A stretch of 64,000 nucleotides of DNA, taken from contig NZ_FXUG01000016.1 in assembly GCF_900182915.1 (NCBI RefSeq), positions 1-64,000 of the forward strand, written 5' to 3'. Source of the DNA: Neorhodopirellula lusitana. Lineage in GTDB: Bacteria; Planctomycetota; Planctomycetia; Pirellulales; Pirellulaceae. The notes beneath the pieces are model-generated. The model had not been told where the DNA came from and did not search any database. It saw only the letters and a list, made by a program, of their open reading frames with translations. A program made the position numbers and the translations under genes. This document shows, piece after piece, positions 8,070 to 16,890 of this stretch. Each line of letters begins with the position of its first letter. Position 1 is the first letter of the stretch.

Positions 8070-9350
8070 CTAGAATTCCTCGCTGATCGTTTCACGCGAG
8101 GCACGTGTGCCCAGTGAGCCCCACAATCCGTAAGGGCTTTTGGAGCCAGGGGCGCTGTGATCGACTCCGCCCTTGTGGACGTTTGCATCGTGGACGTCAC
8201 CGGCCTCGATTGAATCGGTCAGAAACTTGACGGCACCGTCGCCCATCAAGACGTGAACGCCACCCTGGTGGCGGCTGCTCGTCGATGCCATGCCGTCTTG
8301 CATCGCAGTGCCTCCGAAACACAGTTCACGGTTGGGTGGCAAGATCGTGTTGAATCCGCCAAAGGAGGTCGCGCTGGATGCCCAGCGATATCCGCGGCCT
8401 TCATCCGAATTTGCCAGCGTGGAAGCGGCAGCGGCGTTCCAGAAGCTTGGTCGGGTATCGTCGATGTAACCTTCGTGGACGCACAGATCCGGTTCTTCGT
8501 GAATTTCTTCAGCGTGGCCGTGTCCGTGGTCGTGGCCGTGTTCAGCCGAGGCGATCGTGCGGATGTCATTGTCGCCTAGGTCAGTCGCGATTTCGCCTGC
8601 GAAGATCGTGTTGGACAGGCCATCGAGAACATCGCGAAATGCGGTTGATTTGTGTGCAACGAATGCTCCTCGACAAGCCGCCCTGGCTTCCTCGGCGTGG
8701 GGCGACAAGTTGGCGTCAAGTGTGACTGTGTATTCGGAAACGTCGTCGGCAAAGTTAACAATTCCGAGTGGTCCCATGTGCATGTAAACACTCGAGTCGC
8801 CCAAGCAGGCTGCATAGTTCGTGCGTCCGAAGCTGGGTAATCCTGTTCCTGGGTCGCTTGGGCAACGCAGGGCAGCGATCTCTGTTGTCCAGGGTTCGTA
8901 GGTCTTCTCGTCGGTCTCAGGCCCCATTGCAGGCCAGGTTCCGTTGAGAGGATTGCTGATCTGTTCCCAGATTGCTTGTTGTTCGAAGAAGGGAGTGAGC
9001 CCAACCCAGATGGAAAGGTCCATGCGATTGGTGCGGTTGCTACCTACCGCGGCCCCGTCGGCCCAGGTGCCGCCGCCGTGCATGGGCAATTGCTTGTAGG
9101 CGGAATGGTAGTTGTGGATCGACAACCCGAGTTGCTTCAGGTTGTTGCTGCAGCTCATCCGGCGGGCGGCTTCACGGGCGGCTTGGACAGCAGGAAGCAA
9201 TAAGCCGACGAGGACGCCGATGATGGCGATCACGACAAGCAGCTCAACGAGCGTGAAGCCTTCCGGCTTGCGGCGAAGCGTGAAGCGTGTGGATTCGGCG
9301 GACGGTGTCGGCGTAGCCGGGGAGTCAGTGTGTGCGTTGGGAATCTTCAT
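8070..9350 (-). CDS. DUF1559 protein with prepilin-type N-terminus and a His-rich loop
   Basis: From the ATG at 9350 the product is 426 residues. Residues ~25-55 hold the prepilin-type motif [20 protein letters not shown] followed by [20 protein letters not shown], the hallmark of planctomycete DUF1559 proteins. The C-terminal half carries the usual [16 protein letters not shown] closing segment. What is unusual is a histidine-rich insertion, [18 protein letters not shown], with nearby Cys and His residues, which suggests metal binding. Family members are abundant in Planctomycetes and are thought to be pilin-like surface proteins; function is not established. It is 123 bases downstream of a His-rich secreted protein gene on the same strand, so the two probably work together. 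Confidence 0.88.
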   Translation of the reverse strand: MKIPNAHTDSPATPTPSAESTRFTLRRKPEGFTLVELLVVIAIIGVLVGLLLPAVQAAREAARRMSCSNNLKQLGLSIHNYHSAYKQLPMHGGGTWADGAAVGSNRTNRMDLSIWVGLTPFFEQQAIWEQISNPLNGTWPAMGPETDEKTYEPWTTEIAALRCPSDPGTGLPSFGRTNYAACLGDSSVYMHMGPLGIVNFADDVSEYTVTLDANLSPHAEEARAACRGAFVAHKSTAFRDVLDGLSNTIFAGEIATDLGDNDIRTIASAEHGHDHGHGHAEEIHEEPDLCVHEGYIDDTRPSFWNAAAASTLANSDEGRGYRWASSATSFGGFNTILPPNRELCFGGTAMQDGMASTSSRHQGGVHVLMGDGAVKFLTDSIEAGDVHDANVHKGGVDHSAPGSKSPYGLWGSLGTRASRETISEEF

Positions 9351-9473
9351 TGGGTGGGCCTGGAGGGCTGGATAGATAATCGATTGGTAACAATAAAAGT
9401 CTTGATGACGCCGGCGGCACGTTGAGGAACGGCGCGCAGAGATCACTGTTTTTCAGAGATGGAAAAACGTTTG

Positions 9474-10004
9474 TTAAACCAATGAAGACGCGGGTGGACC
9501 GCGGGCAGAGATACCGCTGGCGAGCGGTTGGAGCGGCCAAGCCAGGTTGCCGCTTTGAAGAAGATCGGTGTCGCAAACCGGTGCCATCGAAACGGCTTCG
9601 CGATCACTTGCCGATGCGACCAGGGACGCTCCGACGCACAACGCACACAGTCCGGCGCAATCCGCGTGGGAGTGGGCGGCGGTGAGTTGGGCACTGTCGG
9701 CGAGCGACAGTATGTCGTTGGTGGATCGCGCCGGTGGCTGGTGATCGTGGGTGTGGTCGCAACCGCAGTGTGAATGAGGGGCGACGACAGGCGGTGTCGC
9801 TCGAGCAAGCAGCTGGTCGGCTGGCTGATTGAGGCTGCCGGCTTGGGCAGTCTCACCAACGGGTTGAGCCGAGCAACAGGCTGAGTGGGGGTGCGCCGCG
9901 GGTTGGATACCGGCATGCGAATGATCGTGATGGTGCAGGGCGGGCATTAGCCAGCCACCGACCACATAAGCGATCAAAGCGATACGGGAAATCCAGGGAT
10001 TCAC
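9474..10004 (-). CDS. Small His-rich exported protein
   Basis: This 176-residue protein begins with a signal-anchor (MNPWISRIALIAYVVGGWLM), followed at once by LHHHDHSH and then scattered His/Cys motifs: HPHSACCS, HSHCGCDHTHDH, HSHADCAGLCALC. The density of His and Cys points to metal binding outside the cytoplasmic membrane. I do not recognise a named domain. The neighbouring DUF1559 gene downstream also has a His-rich loop, which supports a shared metal-related role. No transporter for the metal lies beside it. Metal identity (Zn, Cu, Co, Ni) cannot be read from sequence. Confidence 0.65.
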   Translation of the reverse strand: MNPWISRIALIAYVVGGWLMPALHHHDHSHAGIQPAAHPHSACCSAQPVGETAQAGSLNQPADQLLARATPPVVAPHSHCGCDHTHDHQPPARSTNDILSLADSAQLTAAHSHADCAGLCALCVGASLVASASDREAVSMAPVCDTDLLQSGNLAWPLQPLASGISARGPPASSLV

Positions 10005-10575
10005 AAGCGAGACGAGGTGGAGACGAGGAAAAAGTGTAGGTTCGGTTCAGTTGAAGACGCTGGCAAACACCGGCGAGTTCTTCGATTGGTATCAGAATAG
10101 GCAAGCCGGGGACGACTTGAAAGTGGATTTTCACGCTATGGGACGAGTTTGGACCCAATCAAAGCGTTTTCTTCACATTAATAGAATGCGGGAATCCGCT
10201 GGGAAACCGCCGGTTGTGGTGGATTTAGTGGTGCGAGTATTGAGCGTTTGAGAAGGTGGCGGGGCTTGGTACGGCTTTGGGTTGTTCGTTGTTGGGGAGG
10301 GATTGAAAAAGTTTAATTGACAATTTTCAATTTTAAATTTTGTTGGGCGAGAGGCGAGAAGCGAGAAGCGAGAAGCGAGAAGCGAGAAGCGAGAAGCGAG
10401 AAGCGAGAAGCGAGAAGCGAGAAGCGAGAAGCGAGAAGCGAGAAGCGAGAAGCGAGAAGCGAGAAGCGAGAAGCGAGAAGCTAGTAGCTAGTAGCTAGTA
10501 AGACGCTTGTGATGCCGGCGAACTGCTTTGTGGCCGGCTTGTTTGCTGGCCTTGTTGCTTTATTCGCTGGCAGGC
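10005..10575. other. Gene-free region with a minisatellite
   Basis: The first 300 bases show no gene. An AT-rich patch (about 10305-10340, gattgaaaaagtttaattga and following) precedes a heptanucleotide tandem repeat listed separately. The last 75 bases run into the end of the transporter gene. Confidence 0.5.
10347..10500. repeat. 7-bp tandem repeat (gcgagaa)n followed by (ctagtag)n
   Basis: About 19 head-to-tail copies of gcgagaa run from 10347 to about 10480; the first unit is the variant gcgagag. The array then switches to three units of ctagtag with the same 7-base period. The two unit types share a purine-rich gaag/gtag core, so the second looks like a mutated and re-amplified form of the first. 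It is non-coding and lies downstream of the MFS gene. It probably varies in length by slippage. Confidence 0.95.
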
Positions 10576-12105
10576 CTATTCGCCGGCGGCTTCAGGTTCG
10601 CCTGGGGAGGTTGCGTCGCTGGTTTTGGTTCGGTCCCAGAATGCTACGGCGAAGAGGACGAAGATGGCGGCGGCCATGATGGCTGGCGAGATCCAGAAGT
10701 CTTGCCACTGGCCCATTGTTTCACTCAGGATGCCTGCGTCGACCGATTCGGGGATGTCACGCGAGAACATCTTGGTGAACGTTTCCAAGAATGACGAGGC
10801 TTCGGCTTCACCGCGAGCGGCACCTAACGCTTCGACGTACTGCGGGGCGGAGGTGACTTGCTTGCCGTAATCGCCAAAGGTCAGTGCCAATGGAATCTTA
10901 CCGAACAGACTGCCGCCGGCCATGATTCGGTAGCCGAAGAACATCCCGATGCCTTGGGTTAGGAAGACCAGCAATCCTTGCGCTTGGCCACGGATTGCCT
11001 TGGACGCTTTTTGGTCGGTGTACATGAAACCGGTCACGAAGAAGAAGTCGTAACAGATCCCGTGCAGGGCAACGGCCAACAATAGCATCCAAGTGGTTTG
11101 CTCCGTTGCGGCGTAGGCGAACAGCATGTACCGCACAACCCAGCACGCCATGCCGACCAGGATCATGATCTTGACGCCAAGTCGGCGGAAGAAGAATGGG
11201 ATCAGCAACATGAAGAAGATCTCGGACATTTGTCCGACCGTCATGGTCGCTCCCGGTTCGGCGAAGCCGGTTTGATTCAGGTAGGTCGCGGTCATGCCGT
11301 AGTAATACGCCAGCGGAATGCAAATCAGCGTGGAGCAAACGGCGAAGACGAAGAAGTTCCAGTTGGCGAGCAGCTTGAATGCGTCGACCATGAACAGCGA
11401 CCGAACATCCATGGGCTGGCCATGCAGTGGTGGTGGCGTGTGAGGCAACGCGAAACAAAGCAGCCCCAGTGCCAATGAGCTACCCGCACCGAGCCAGAAA
11501 ATGTTGTAGGACGCGGACCAACCGAGTATACCGAGGGTCAGGCCGGCGACGATCCAGCCGATCGTGCCCCAAACCCGAATCTTGGGGAACTCATCCTGGC
11601 TGGGTATGTGGGTGAAGGCGATCGTGTTACCCAGTCCGAGTGTGGGCATGTAGCACAGCAGGTAACCCAGGATCATCCAAACGAGTGTCTTGCCGGACGT
11701 GTTTTCGGTGGACTGCATTTCTAAGAACGCGGCAGGTTCATACGTGCCGGCAGCTCGCATCGTGTCGGCTGATTCAGCGGCGAACGCGGATGCGGATTCG
11801 GCAACGCCGGGGATCATCAGCATGATGACGCCGCCGATCAACATCAGCACGCCCATCACTTTTTCGGATGCGAAGAAACGGTCGGCGATCAAGCCCAGGA
11901 ACAGCGGTGCGAAGATCGCGGCGATCGGTGCGGCTTCATACGCACCGCCGATAAACGCACCCAAAAGGTGTGTGTCCATGGCGGCGGACAAGGTCGCAAA
12001 CCAGGCTCCCCAGGCAAAGAACTGAAGGAACATCATCGCGGAAAGGAGCATCACGATGGGTGACTTGCGAGGTTCCGCGGTAGCGGCTTGAGCTGTGTCG
12101 TTCAT
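10576..12105 (-). CDS. MFS transporter, nucleoside:H+ symporter type
   Basis: The 509-residue protein has about 12 membrane helices with a cytoplasmic start (MNDTAQAATAEPRKSPIVML). The segment FFAWGAWFATL near residue 30, the DRFFASEKVMG loop between helices 2 and 3, and the central RVWGTIGWIVAG motif are typical of the nucleoside:H+ symporter (NupG/XapB-like) branch of the major facilitator superfamily. A longer periplasmic loop at about 105-135 is rich in Ala/Glu. The family imports nucleosides with protons; the actual substrate here is inferred. It is preceded by the GH10-like gene region on the same strand, but a 120-base gap and no shared pathway make an operon unproven. Confidence 0.85.
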   Translation of the reverse strand: MNDTAQAATAEPRKSPIVMLLSAMMFLQFFAWGAWFATLSAAMDTHLLGAFIGGAYEAAPIAAIFAPLFLGLIADRFFASEKVMGVLMLIGGVIMLMIPGVAESASAFAAESADTMRAAGTYEPAAFLEMQSTENTSGKTLVWMILGYLLCYMPTLGLGNTIAFTHIPSQDEFPKIRVWGTIGWIVAGLTLGILGWSASYNIFWLGAGSSLALGLLCFALPHTPPPLHGQPMDVRSLFMVDAFKLLANWNFFVFAVCSTLICIPLAYYYGMTATYLNQTGFAEPGATMTVGQMSEIFFMLLIPFFFRRLGVKIMILVGMACWVVRYMLFAYAATEQTTWMLLLAVALHGICYDFFFVTGFMYTDQKASKAIRGQAQGLLVFLTQGIGMFFGYRIMAGGSLFGKIPLALTFGDYGKQVTSAPQYVEALGAARGEAEASSFLETFTKMFSRDIPESVDAGILSETMGQWQDFWISPAIMAAAIFVLFAVAFWDRTKTSDATSPGEPEAAGE

Positions 12106-12225
12106 GTCGTTTGAAGGCCGGCGTAGAAATTGGGCAGGTTGGAAACCGGATGGAAAACTCTGTGGGGAAAGAGTTCAGGAGGGGAGATCGGTTGGCGGTT
12201 CTTGCAGGCGTTTTGCCTGGCGTGG

Positions 12226-13920
12226 TTACATCAAGACTTCTTCGCGAAGTTCGGTCAGGTATCGCAGAATCGGGCGAGCGTTACCCGCTCCATCGATGAC
12301 GCCGGAGTGCGGGCTGAGGTGAGGAAGCTGGTCCGACCAGCCGTCCCAAACAACGGCGTGGACAATTTGCTTGGCCAGCAAGGTTTGTACGAGCGGCCGC
12401 GCGAAGGCGTATTGTTGATCGGCCCAGGCTTTGGATTGATGTTCGCAATCCAGCGTGCCGTTCATGCCGGGCGACAAGGCAACCGGCGAGACTTTCATGC
12501 GGGCGTCCGCGTCTTCGCCCGGAGCCGCGGGAACGGACAGCTGTACCAACAACGGTGAATTCAGGGTTGCCCAGCGATCAATCAGCTGAGCGAATTCGAC
12601 CGGTGATCGAGGATGCGTTTGGCCTTTGGAGTAACCGAAGCGGAAGTTCAGGCCGATGCCCGCCAGTCCCAGGCCGCTTCGCAACAATGCGTCAGCGAAA
12701 TGAATCGGTGAGATGCCGTTGGCGTGTCGTGCCAAGTACTCGCCACACGGTTGGTCGATGGACATGATGACGGGCGTGTTGGGGTCGCAACGCCGGATCG
12801 TTTGCAGGATGCCGATCGAAAACCGCATGATCTGTTCGTCGTCGAGCGAAAGCGGTCCGACAATGTTCAATCCCGCCGCGGCGTTCCACAGGTGAACTCG
12901 CCCGCGAAACTGATTGACCGTGGCTTCAACAAACTGTGTCATCGCGGACATCAGTTGTTCGAAATCATCGCCCAGCAGCGTGAGCCAATCGGGCAGTAGG
13001 CCGTCGCGGTGATCGATGATGGGGCCGCCGATGACGCGGGTGCCTGATTGCTCGCAAGCTTCCAAGACGCGGGTGACGGGGCCGAAGTCGTTGGATCCAG
13101 AATCGTTTTCGATGTCGCCCCAGCTGATCCGAACGGCGGCCGCGTTGAAGGCTTGCCCGATGCCGTCTTCGCCGAAACCGGGCACGACCGATTCCTCAGC
13201 GGATAGGCCTCCGATCGTGTCGTCCGGGTTTGTGGCCGAGTTTGCGGCCGAGGCGGTCTCGGCTCGAGAGGCGGGGCAAACGCCGACCGCCATCATCGTA
13301 CTGAGGCGAGGTTCGCGGGTTCGCCGGAAAGCCATCGACTGGGTGGCAAACAGTTCGCCTAATTCCGACGCGGCTTGTTCGAGTAGCGCGATCGCCTGAA
13401 TCGCTGATTGGGTCACTTCGGCTTCGAACTCAGGCGTCTCCGGTTTCAAGGCGGAGTTGGTGGGCTGGATCGCATCCAGGAATGCGGTGACGCCTTGGCC
13501 GATTAGTTGGTTGAACTTCTCGCTCAGGGTCAGTCCCCCGCGTTGCCAAGTATCAGCTTGGATTCGAACTCGGTGGCAACTGCCGCGAGCCAATTCGACC
13601 AACAGGTTGTGGGGTGTTTCGACGCAGCGGAGCGAGCACGTCGTCAGGACGCGGAAGCCGATGCCTTCCACTGGACAGGTCAGTAGCAGTTTGGCTGATG
13701 TGTCGACGGCTCGATTGAGCGTCAGGACTCCACCGCCATCCGCCTCGGGCTGGTCAGCGTGTTCTTCAGTGGGCAGGACCGAAGGATCGTTGCTGGGGTG
13801 GAAGATGTTCCGGCTTTGCCAGGGAACGCCTTCAATGCCGCACAGATAAGCCTCTTGCCAATGACACTGATGGAAAAAATCGGCTGCCGCATCGGGGACA
13901 TAGAAGTGCATTTGTCCCAT
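12226..13920 (-). CDS. GH10-like TIM-barrel protein without the catalytic glutamates
   Basis: The 564-residue protein has no signal peptide. Its N-terminal ~200 residues contain a beta-rich segment; the C-terminal ~330 follow the layout of family 10 xylanases: an early strand AAVRISWGDIENDSGSNDFG, then RVIGGPIIDHRDGLLPDWL, the acid/base strand HLWNAAAGLN, a DPNTPVIMSID strand, LLVQLSVPA at the nucleophile strand and VVWDGWSD near the end. At the acid/base position (NE in GH10) it has W345-N346-A347; at the nucleophile position it has Q460. Both catalytic Glu residues are therefore missing by this alignment. It may be a binding protein or a divergent enzyme. The assignment to GH10 is by motif order only. 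Confidence 0.65.
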   Translation of the reverse strand: MGQMHFYVPDAAADFFHQCHWQEAYLCGIEGVPWQSRNIFHPSNDPSVLPTEEHADQPEADGGGVLTLNRAVDTSAKLLLTCPVEGIGFRVLTTCSLRCVETPHNLLVELARGSCHRVRIQADTWQRGGLTLSEKFNQLIGQGVTAFLDAIQPTNSALKPETPEFEAEVTQSAIQAIALLEQAASELGELFATQSMAFRRTREPRLSTMMAVGVCPASRAETASAANSATNPDDTIGGLSAEESVVPGFGEDGIGQAFNAAAVRISWGDIENDSGSNDFGPVTRVLEACEQSGTRVIGGPIIDHRDGLLPDWLTLLGDDFEQLMSAMTQFVEATVNQFRGRVHLWNAAAGLNIVGPLSLDDEQIMRFSIGILQTIRRCDPNTPVIMSIDQPCGEYLARHANGISPIHFADALLRSGLGLAGIGLNFRFGYSKGQTHPRSPVEFAQLIDRWATLNSPLLVQLSVPAAPGEDADARMKVSPVALSPGMNGTLDCEHQSKAWADQQYAFARPLVQTLLAKQIVHAVVWDGWSDQLPHLSPHSGVIDGAGNARPILRYLTELREEVLM

Positions 13921-14143
13921 GGCAATCAGGTTTCTCGCTAGCTAGGTCACGCTGGTCAGGATGTGTCGGCAAGGCTCGTCGGAAGGGCTCATTCGGCATC
14001 GCCTGAATAAACGCCCGAGCACATCTTACTCGCTGGCGGGACGACTCGCGAGAAGGGGCGAGCCGACCAAGTTGTGAAAGTTATCTAAGGCGTGTGGGCG
14101 GTCCGGTCTGGTAAAAGCGGTTCGGCTATGCCAAATTTCACTT

Positions 14144-15106
14144 ATGAATAGCCAAGACAAATCTAGCCAAACAAGTTCTGCCTCGGACGCCTATCGATTC
14201 GATTCTGAGGGGGCGCTCCTGGAAACCCAATTGCCGCTACCCCGCCGGCAGGGGAAGGTGCGGGATGTTTACGATCTGGGCGACGACCTTTTAATCGTCA
14301 GCACGGACCGAATCAGCGCGTTTGACTACATCTTGCCGTCGGGGATCCCAGGCAAGGGTGCGTTGTTGACCGCGATGAGCCGGTTTTGGTTTGACCGGAT
14401 GGATGACGGAACCATCGGTGGCGGCAAGATCGGGCATCACCTGATCAGCACCGATGTGCCGGAGGCGGTTGCCAAGTTGGTGGACCCCGAACCGCTGCGT
14501 GGCCGCGTGATGGTGGCTCGCAAGGCGGAAGTGGTTCCCTTTGAATGCGTTGTGCGGGGTTACCTGGAAGGTAGTGGCTGGCGAGCTTATCAGGATTCCG
14601 GTGAGATTTGCGGTGTGAAGCTGCCGGCCGGTTTGCGTCAATGTGATCAACTGGCCTCGCCGATTTTCACTCCTTCAACCAAAGCGGAAGCGGGGCACGA
14701 TGAAAACGTGTCGTTCGAGGTGATGGCGGAAGGGGCGGGCATCGAAACGTCGTCGTCGTTGCGAGAGTTGAGCTTGATGATCTACCAAGATGCTGCTCGC
14801 ATCGCAGCAGAACGTGGCATCCTGATCGCGGACACCAAGTTCGAGTTCGGTTGGTTCGGTGAAGACGACGCGGCAAAGAAGCTGATCATCATCGACGAAG
14901 TGCTGACCCCGGATAGCTCGCGGTTCTGGTCAGCGGATGAATACGAACCGGGACGCTCGCAGCGTTCGTTCGACAAACAGTTCGTGCGAGAGTGGTTGTT
15001 GGCGTCGGATTGGGATCGCAACAGCGAGCCGCCGAAGTTACCAGCCGAGATCATTGAAAAGACAGCAGCCCGCTATCGTGAAGGTTTTGACCGGCTGGTC
15101 GGTTGA
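14144..15106 (+). CDS. purC: Phosphoribosylaminoimidazole-succinocarboxamide synthase
   Basis: This 320-residue enzyme makes SAICAR from CAIR and aspartate in purine synthesis. It has the family motifs GKVRDVYDLGDDLLIVSTDR (about residues 34-53) with ISAFDYILPSGIPGKG following, then EVVPFECVVRGYLEGSGW, the SPIFTPSTKAEAGHDENV substrate-loop segment, and IIIDEVLTPDSSRFW near the C-terminus. The length fits the longer ~300-residue form, as in yeast Ade1, rather than the ~240-residue E. coli form. The start ATG at 14144 precedes a short Ser/Gln-rich leader. No other purine gene is adjacent. Confidence 0.97.
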   Translation: MNSQDKSSQTSSASDAYRFDSEGALLETQLPLPRRQGKVRDVYDLGDDLLIVSTDRISAFDYILPSGIPGKGALLTAMSRFWFDRMDDGTIGGGKIGHHLISTDVPEAVAKLVDPEPLRGRVMVARKAEVVPFECVVRGYLEGSGWRAYQDSGEICGVKLPAGLRQCDQLASPIFTPSTKAEAGHDENVSFEVMAEGAGIETSSSLRELSLMIYQDAARIAAERGILIADTKFEFGWFGEDDAAKKLIIIDEVLTPDSSRFWSADEYEPGRSQRSFDKQFVREWLLASDWDRNSEPPKLPAEIIEKTAARYREGFDRLVG

Positions 15107-15448
15107 GCCTTCGGAAGTGAAGTCTAGGGTAAGCAGCGAGCTGATCGACCCGCGGACCTGCATCCTATCTTCGGTCGTGCCTAGGATTGTCGTAGCCTAG
15201 GCTTCTAGCCTGGGTTGAATGAAGCCGATTGGCTGCTTGTGCCCTGTTCTGATCTGCTCTGGCCTTGGTCTATCCGCGGCCTGAGCTGGTCAGTGCCAAA
15301 TATCCAGTGGCTTCGAGATTCAGTGCCCAGTGGATGTCGCACCCTGAAAGTTTTGTGTTGGAACCCAGGCTGGAAGCCTAGGCTACGTTGTTGGCCGAAC
15401 CGGCGGAGCGGTTCGGCGACTATCAGGCACTGCTGCGGCGAGCCTGCC
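15107..15448. repeat. Inverted repeat pair around cctaggcttc
   Basis: The word gtagcctaggcttctagcct (about 15191-15210, followed by gggttg) is mirrored at about 15359-15384 by aacccaggctggaagcctag and gctac. The arms enclose about 145 bases with no gene. The pair lies between convergent genes (purC and the DUF1573 gene). It belongs to the same kind of palindromic intergenic repeat as those at 34767-34870. Confidence 0.7.
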
Positions 15449-16456
15449 TTAGCGGGCGGCGACTTGCTCAACTTGCACGTCAGCGGTCAGGATCGCCTTG
15501 GCCGTCACGGCTCCGTCGCCTGCGGTCTTGATCACGATCGGCAACCGCTGAGTGCCTTTGGCTGCGGTCGGGGTCATCTTGACGGTGACCACGTGAATCT
15601 TCTTGGCGATGCCAGCGTTTTCGAACTGCATGTCCCAGCCTTCGCACTCGATCGAATCGATTGCGAACGGTTCACGTCCGGTGATCACCAATCGCTGAAT
15701 GATCTGTTGCCCTTGGCGAACGGTTCCGAAGGCAATGGATTGCGGCGAGATGTTCAGGGCGGTGACGACGGTGCCGGAAATACGAAGCGGCACGCGAGGC
15801 ATGCTGCGGTCGTTGGTTTGGATGATGACTTCGTCTTGGAAGAAGCCTTCGGGGGCGTCTTCGCGAACTTGGACGGTCAATTCGTAGGTCGCGTTCTTGG
15901 GGCCGCGTTCGACTTGTTGGAACGAGGGCACGAGCCAAGGATGATTGGCCCGCATGTCGACCACTTGCCAGTCGTTGCGTCCGGCGTAGTAGAGCTTGGT
16001 TGCTCCGGTTTCCGCTTCGCCTTGGTTGATTTTACCCATTTCGATGGCACCGGGATGGAAGACCATGTCGCTGCGGATGTAGCCATCAACCTTCAACAGC
16101 ACTTCGGTGTAGAAGGGTTGGTCGATAACCACGGTCAGGGTTGCACCCTTCTTGCCACGGAAGGTGGGGGTGTTGAATCGAGCCAACAGGGTTGCTTGGC
16201 CGCCGGCGGGGATGTAGTTGCTGCTTAAGATCGGGGTGGTGCATCCGCACGAAGCACGCACGGTTTGGATGTGCATGTCGCGGCCGGTCGTGTTGTAGAT
16301 CGGGAAGGCGAACTCAGTTTTCGAGGCGACCGCCACGGTACCGAAATCATGACTCTTGATTGGGAAAGCGGTGTCCGTCCAATCCCCCATAGCGTTGACT
16401 GAGGATGCAGCAGTCAAGAAACCGACGCAAGCCAACCAAAAACACGAACGCAACAT
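15449..16456 (-). CDS. Secreted DUF1573 protein
   Basis: From the ATG at 16456 (preceded by aaggga) the product is 335 residues with a signal peptide (MLRSCFWLACVGFLTAASSV, cleavage near NAMG). The DUF1573 hallmark follows: HDFGTVAVASKTEFAFPIYN, then RASCGCTTPILSS with the CGCT motif, and IPAGGQATLLARFNT. DUF1573 is an immunoglobulin-like fold found in many planctomycete and Bacteroidetes exported proteins. Two further beta-sandwich-like segments make up the rest, including LNISPQSIAFGTVRQGQ, a second copy of the same pattern. A structural or envelope role is inferred; no enzyme motif is present. Confidence 0.85.
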   Translation of the reverse strand: MLRSCFWLACVGFLTAASSVNAMGDWTDTAFPIKSHDFGTVAVASKTEFAFPIYNTTGRDMHIQTVRASCGCTTPILSSNYIPAGGQATLLARFNTPTFRGKKGATLTVVIDQPFYTEVLLKVDGYIRSDMVFHPGAIEMGKINQGEAETGATKLYYAGRNDWQVVDMRANHPWLVPSFQQVERGPKNATYELTVQVREDAPEGFFQDEVIIQTNDRSMPRVPLRISGTVVTALNISPQSIAFGTVRQGQQIIQRLVITGREPFAIDSIECEGWDMQFENAGIAKKIHVVTVKMTPTAAKGTQRLPIVIKTAGDGAVTAKAILTADVQVEQVAAR

Positions 16457-16890
16457 CAGAAGTCCCTTCCAGGAGACAGTACGAGAAAACCAAGTCGGTT
16501 TTACATTACTAAAAAGCAGCATGACAATAGTATAGGTGTTTGGTGCATCGGCAAGGTCGATAGAGGGGTGAATCACGCAAAACTCGCAGATTCTTCGTTT
16601 TCCCTAACCCTTCGTTCTTGTTAATGAACTTTTGCGTTTGCTAGCGGCCATGTCGGTTACAGAAAAGGGTTGGGATTAGCAAAATATGTCAGATTGTGGG
16701 TTTGGACTTGGCGTTGCTGGATGGAATTTGCTAGTTGCAGTCTGTCGGAGTTGCGTGAAACCCTCGCACCGACGGTATCCAACATTTTCATGTTCGCTCG
16801 TGGGCCACGGATCGGCCTGCCCTCGGCTTGAGGTGCTCGCCTCTTTGGGAGGTGTCATCAAGGGCAGTGAACTCGCAAAGGAATGCAGCG
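16457..16890. other. Divergent promoter region
   Basis: These 434 bases lie between the DUF1573 gene (minus) and the DUF11 gene (plus) and should hold both promoters. AT-rich stretches occur near 16498-16545 and 16600-16690. No repeat or gene was recognised and no promoter could be assigned with confidence. Confidence 0.4.

Noticed and set aside
10347-10500. CRISPR array
   Set aside because: The period is only 7 bases with no spacers and no cas gene nearby, so it is a minisatellite.
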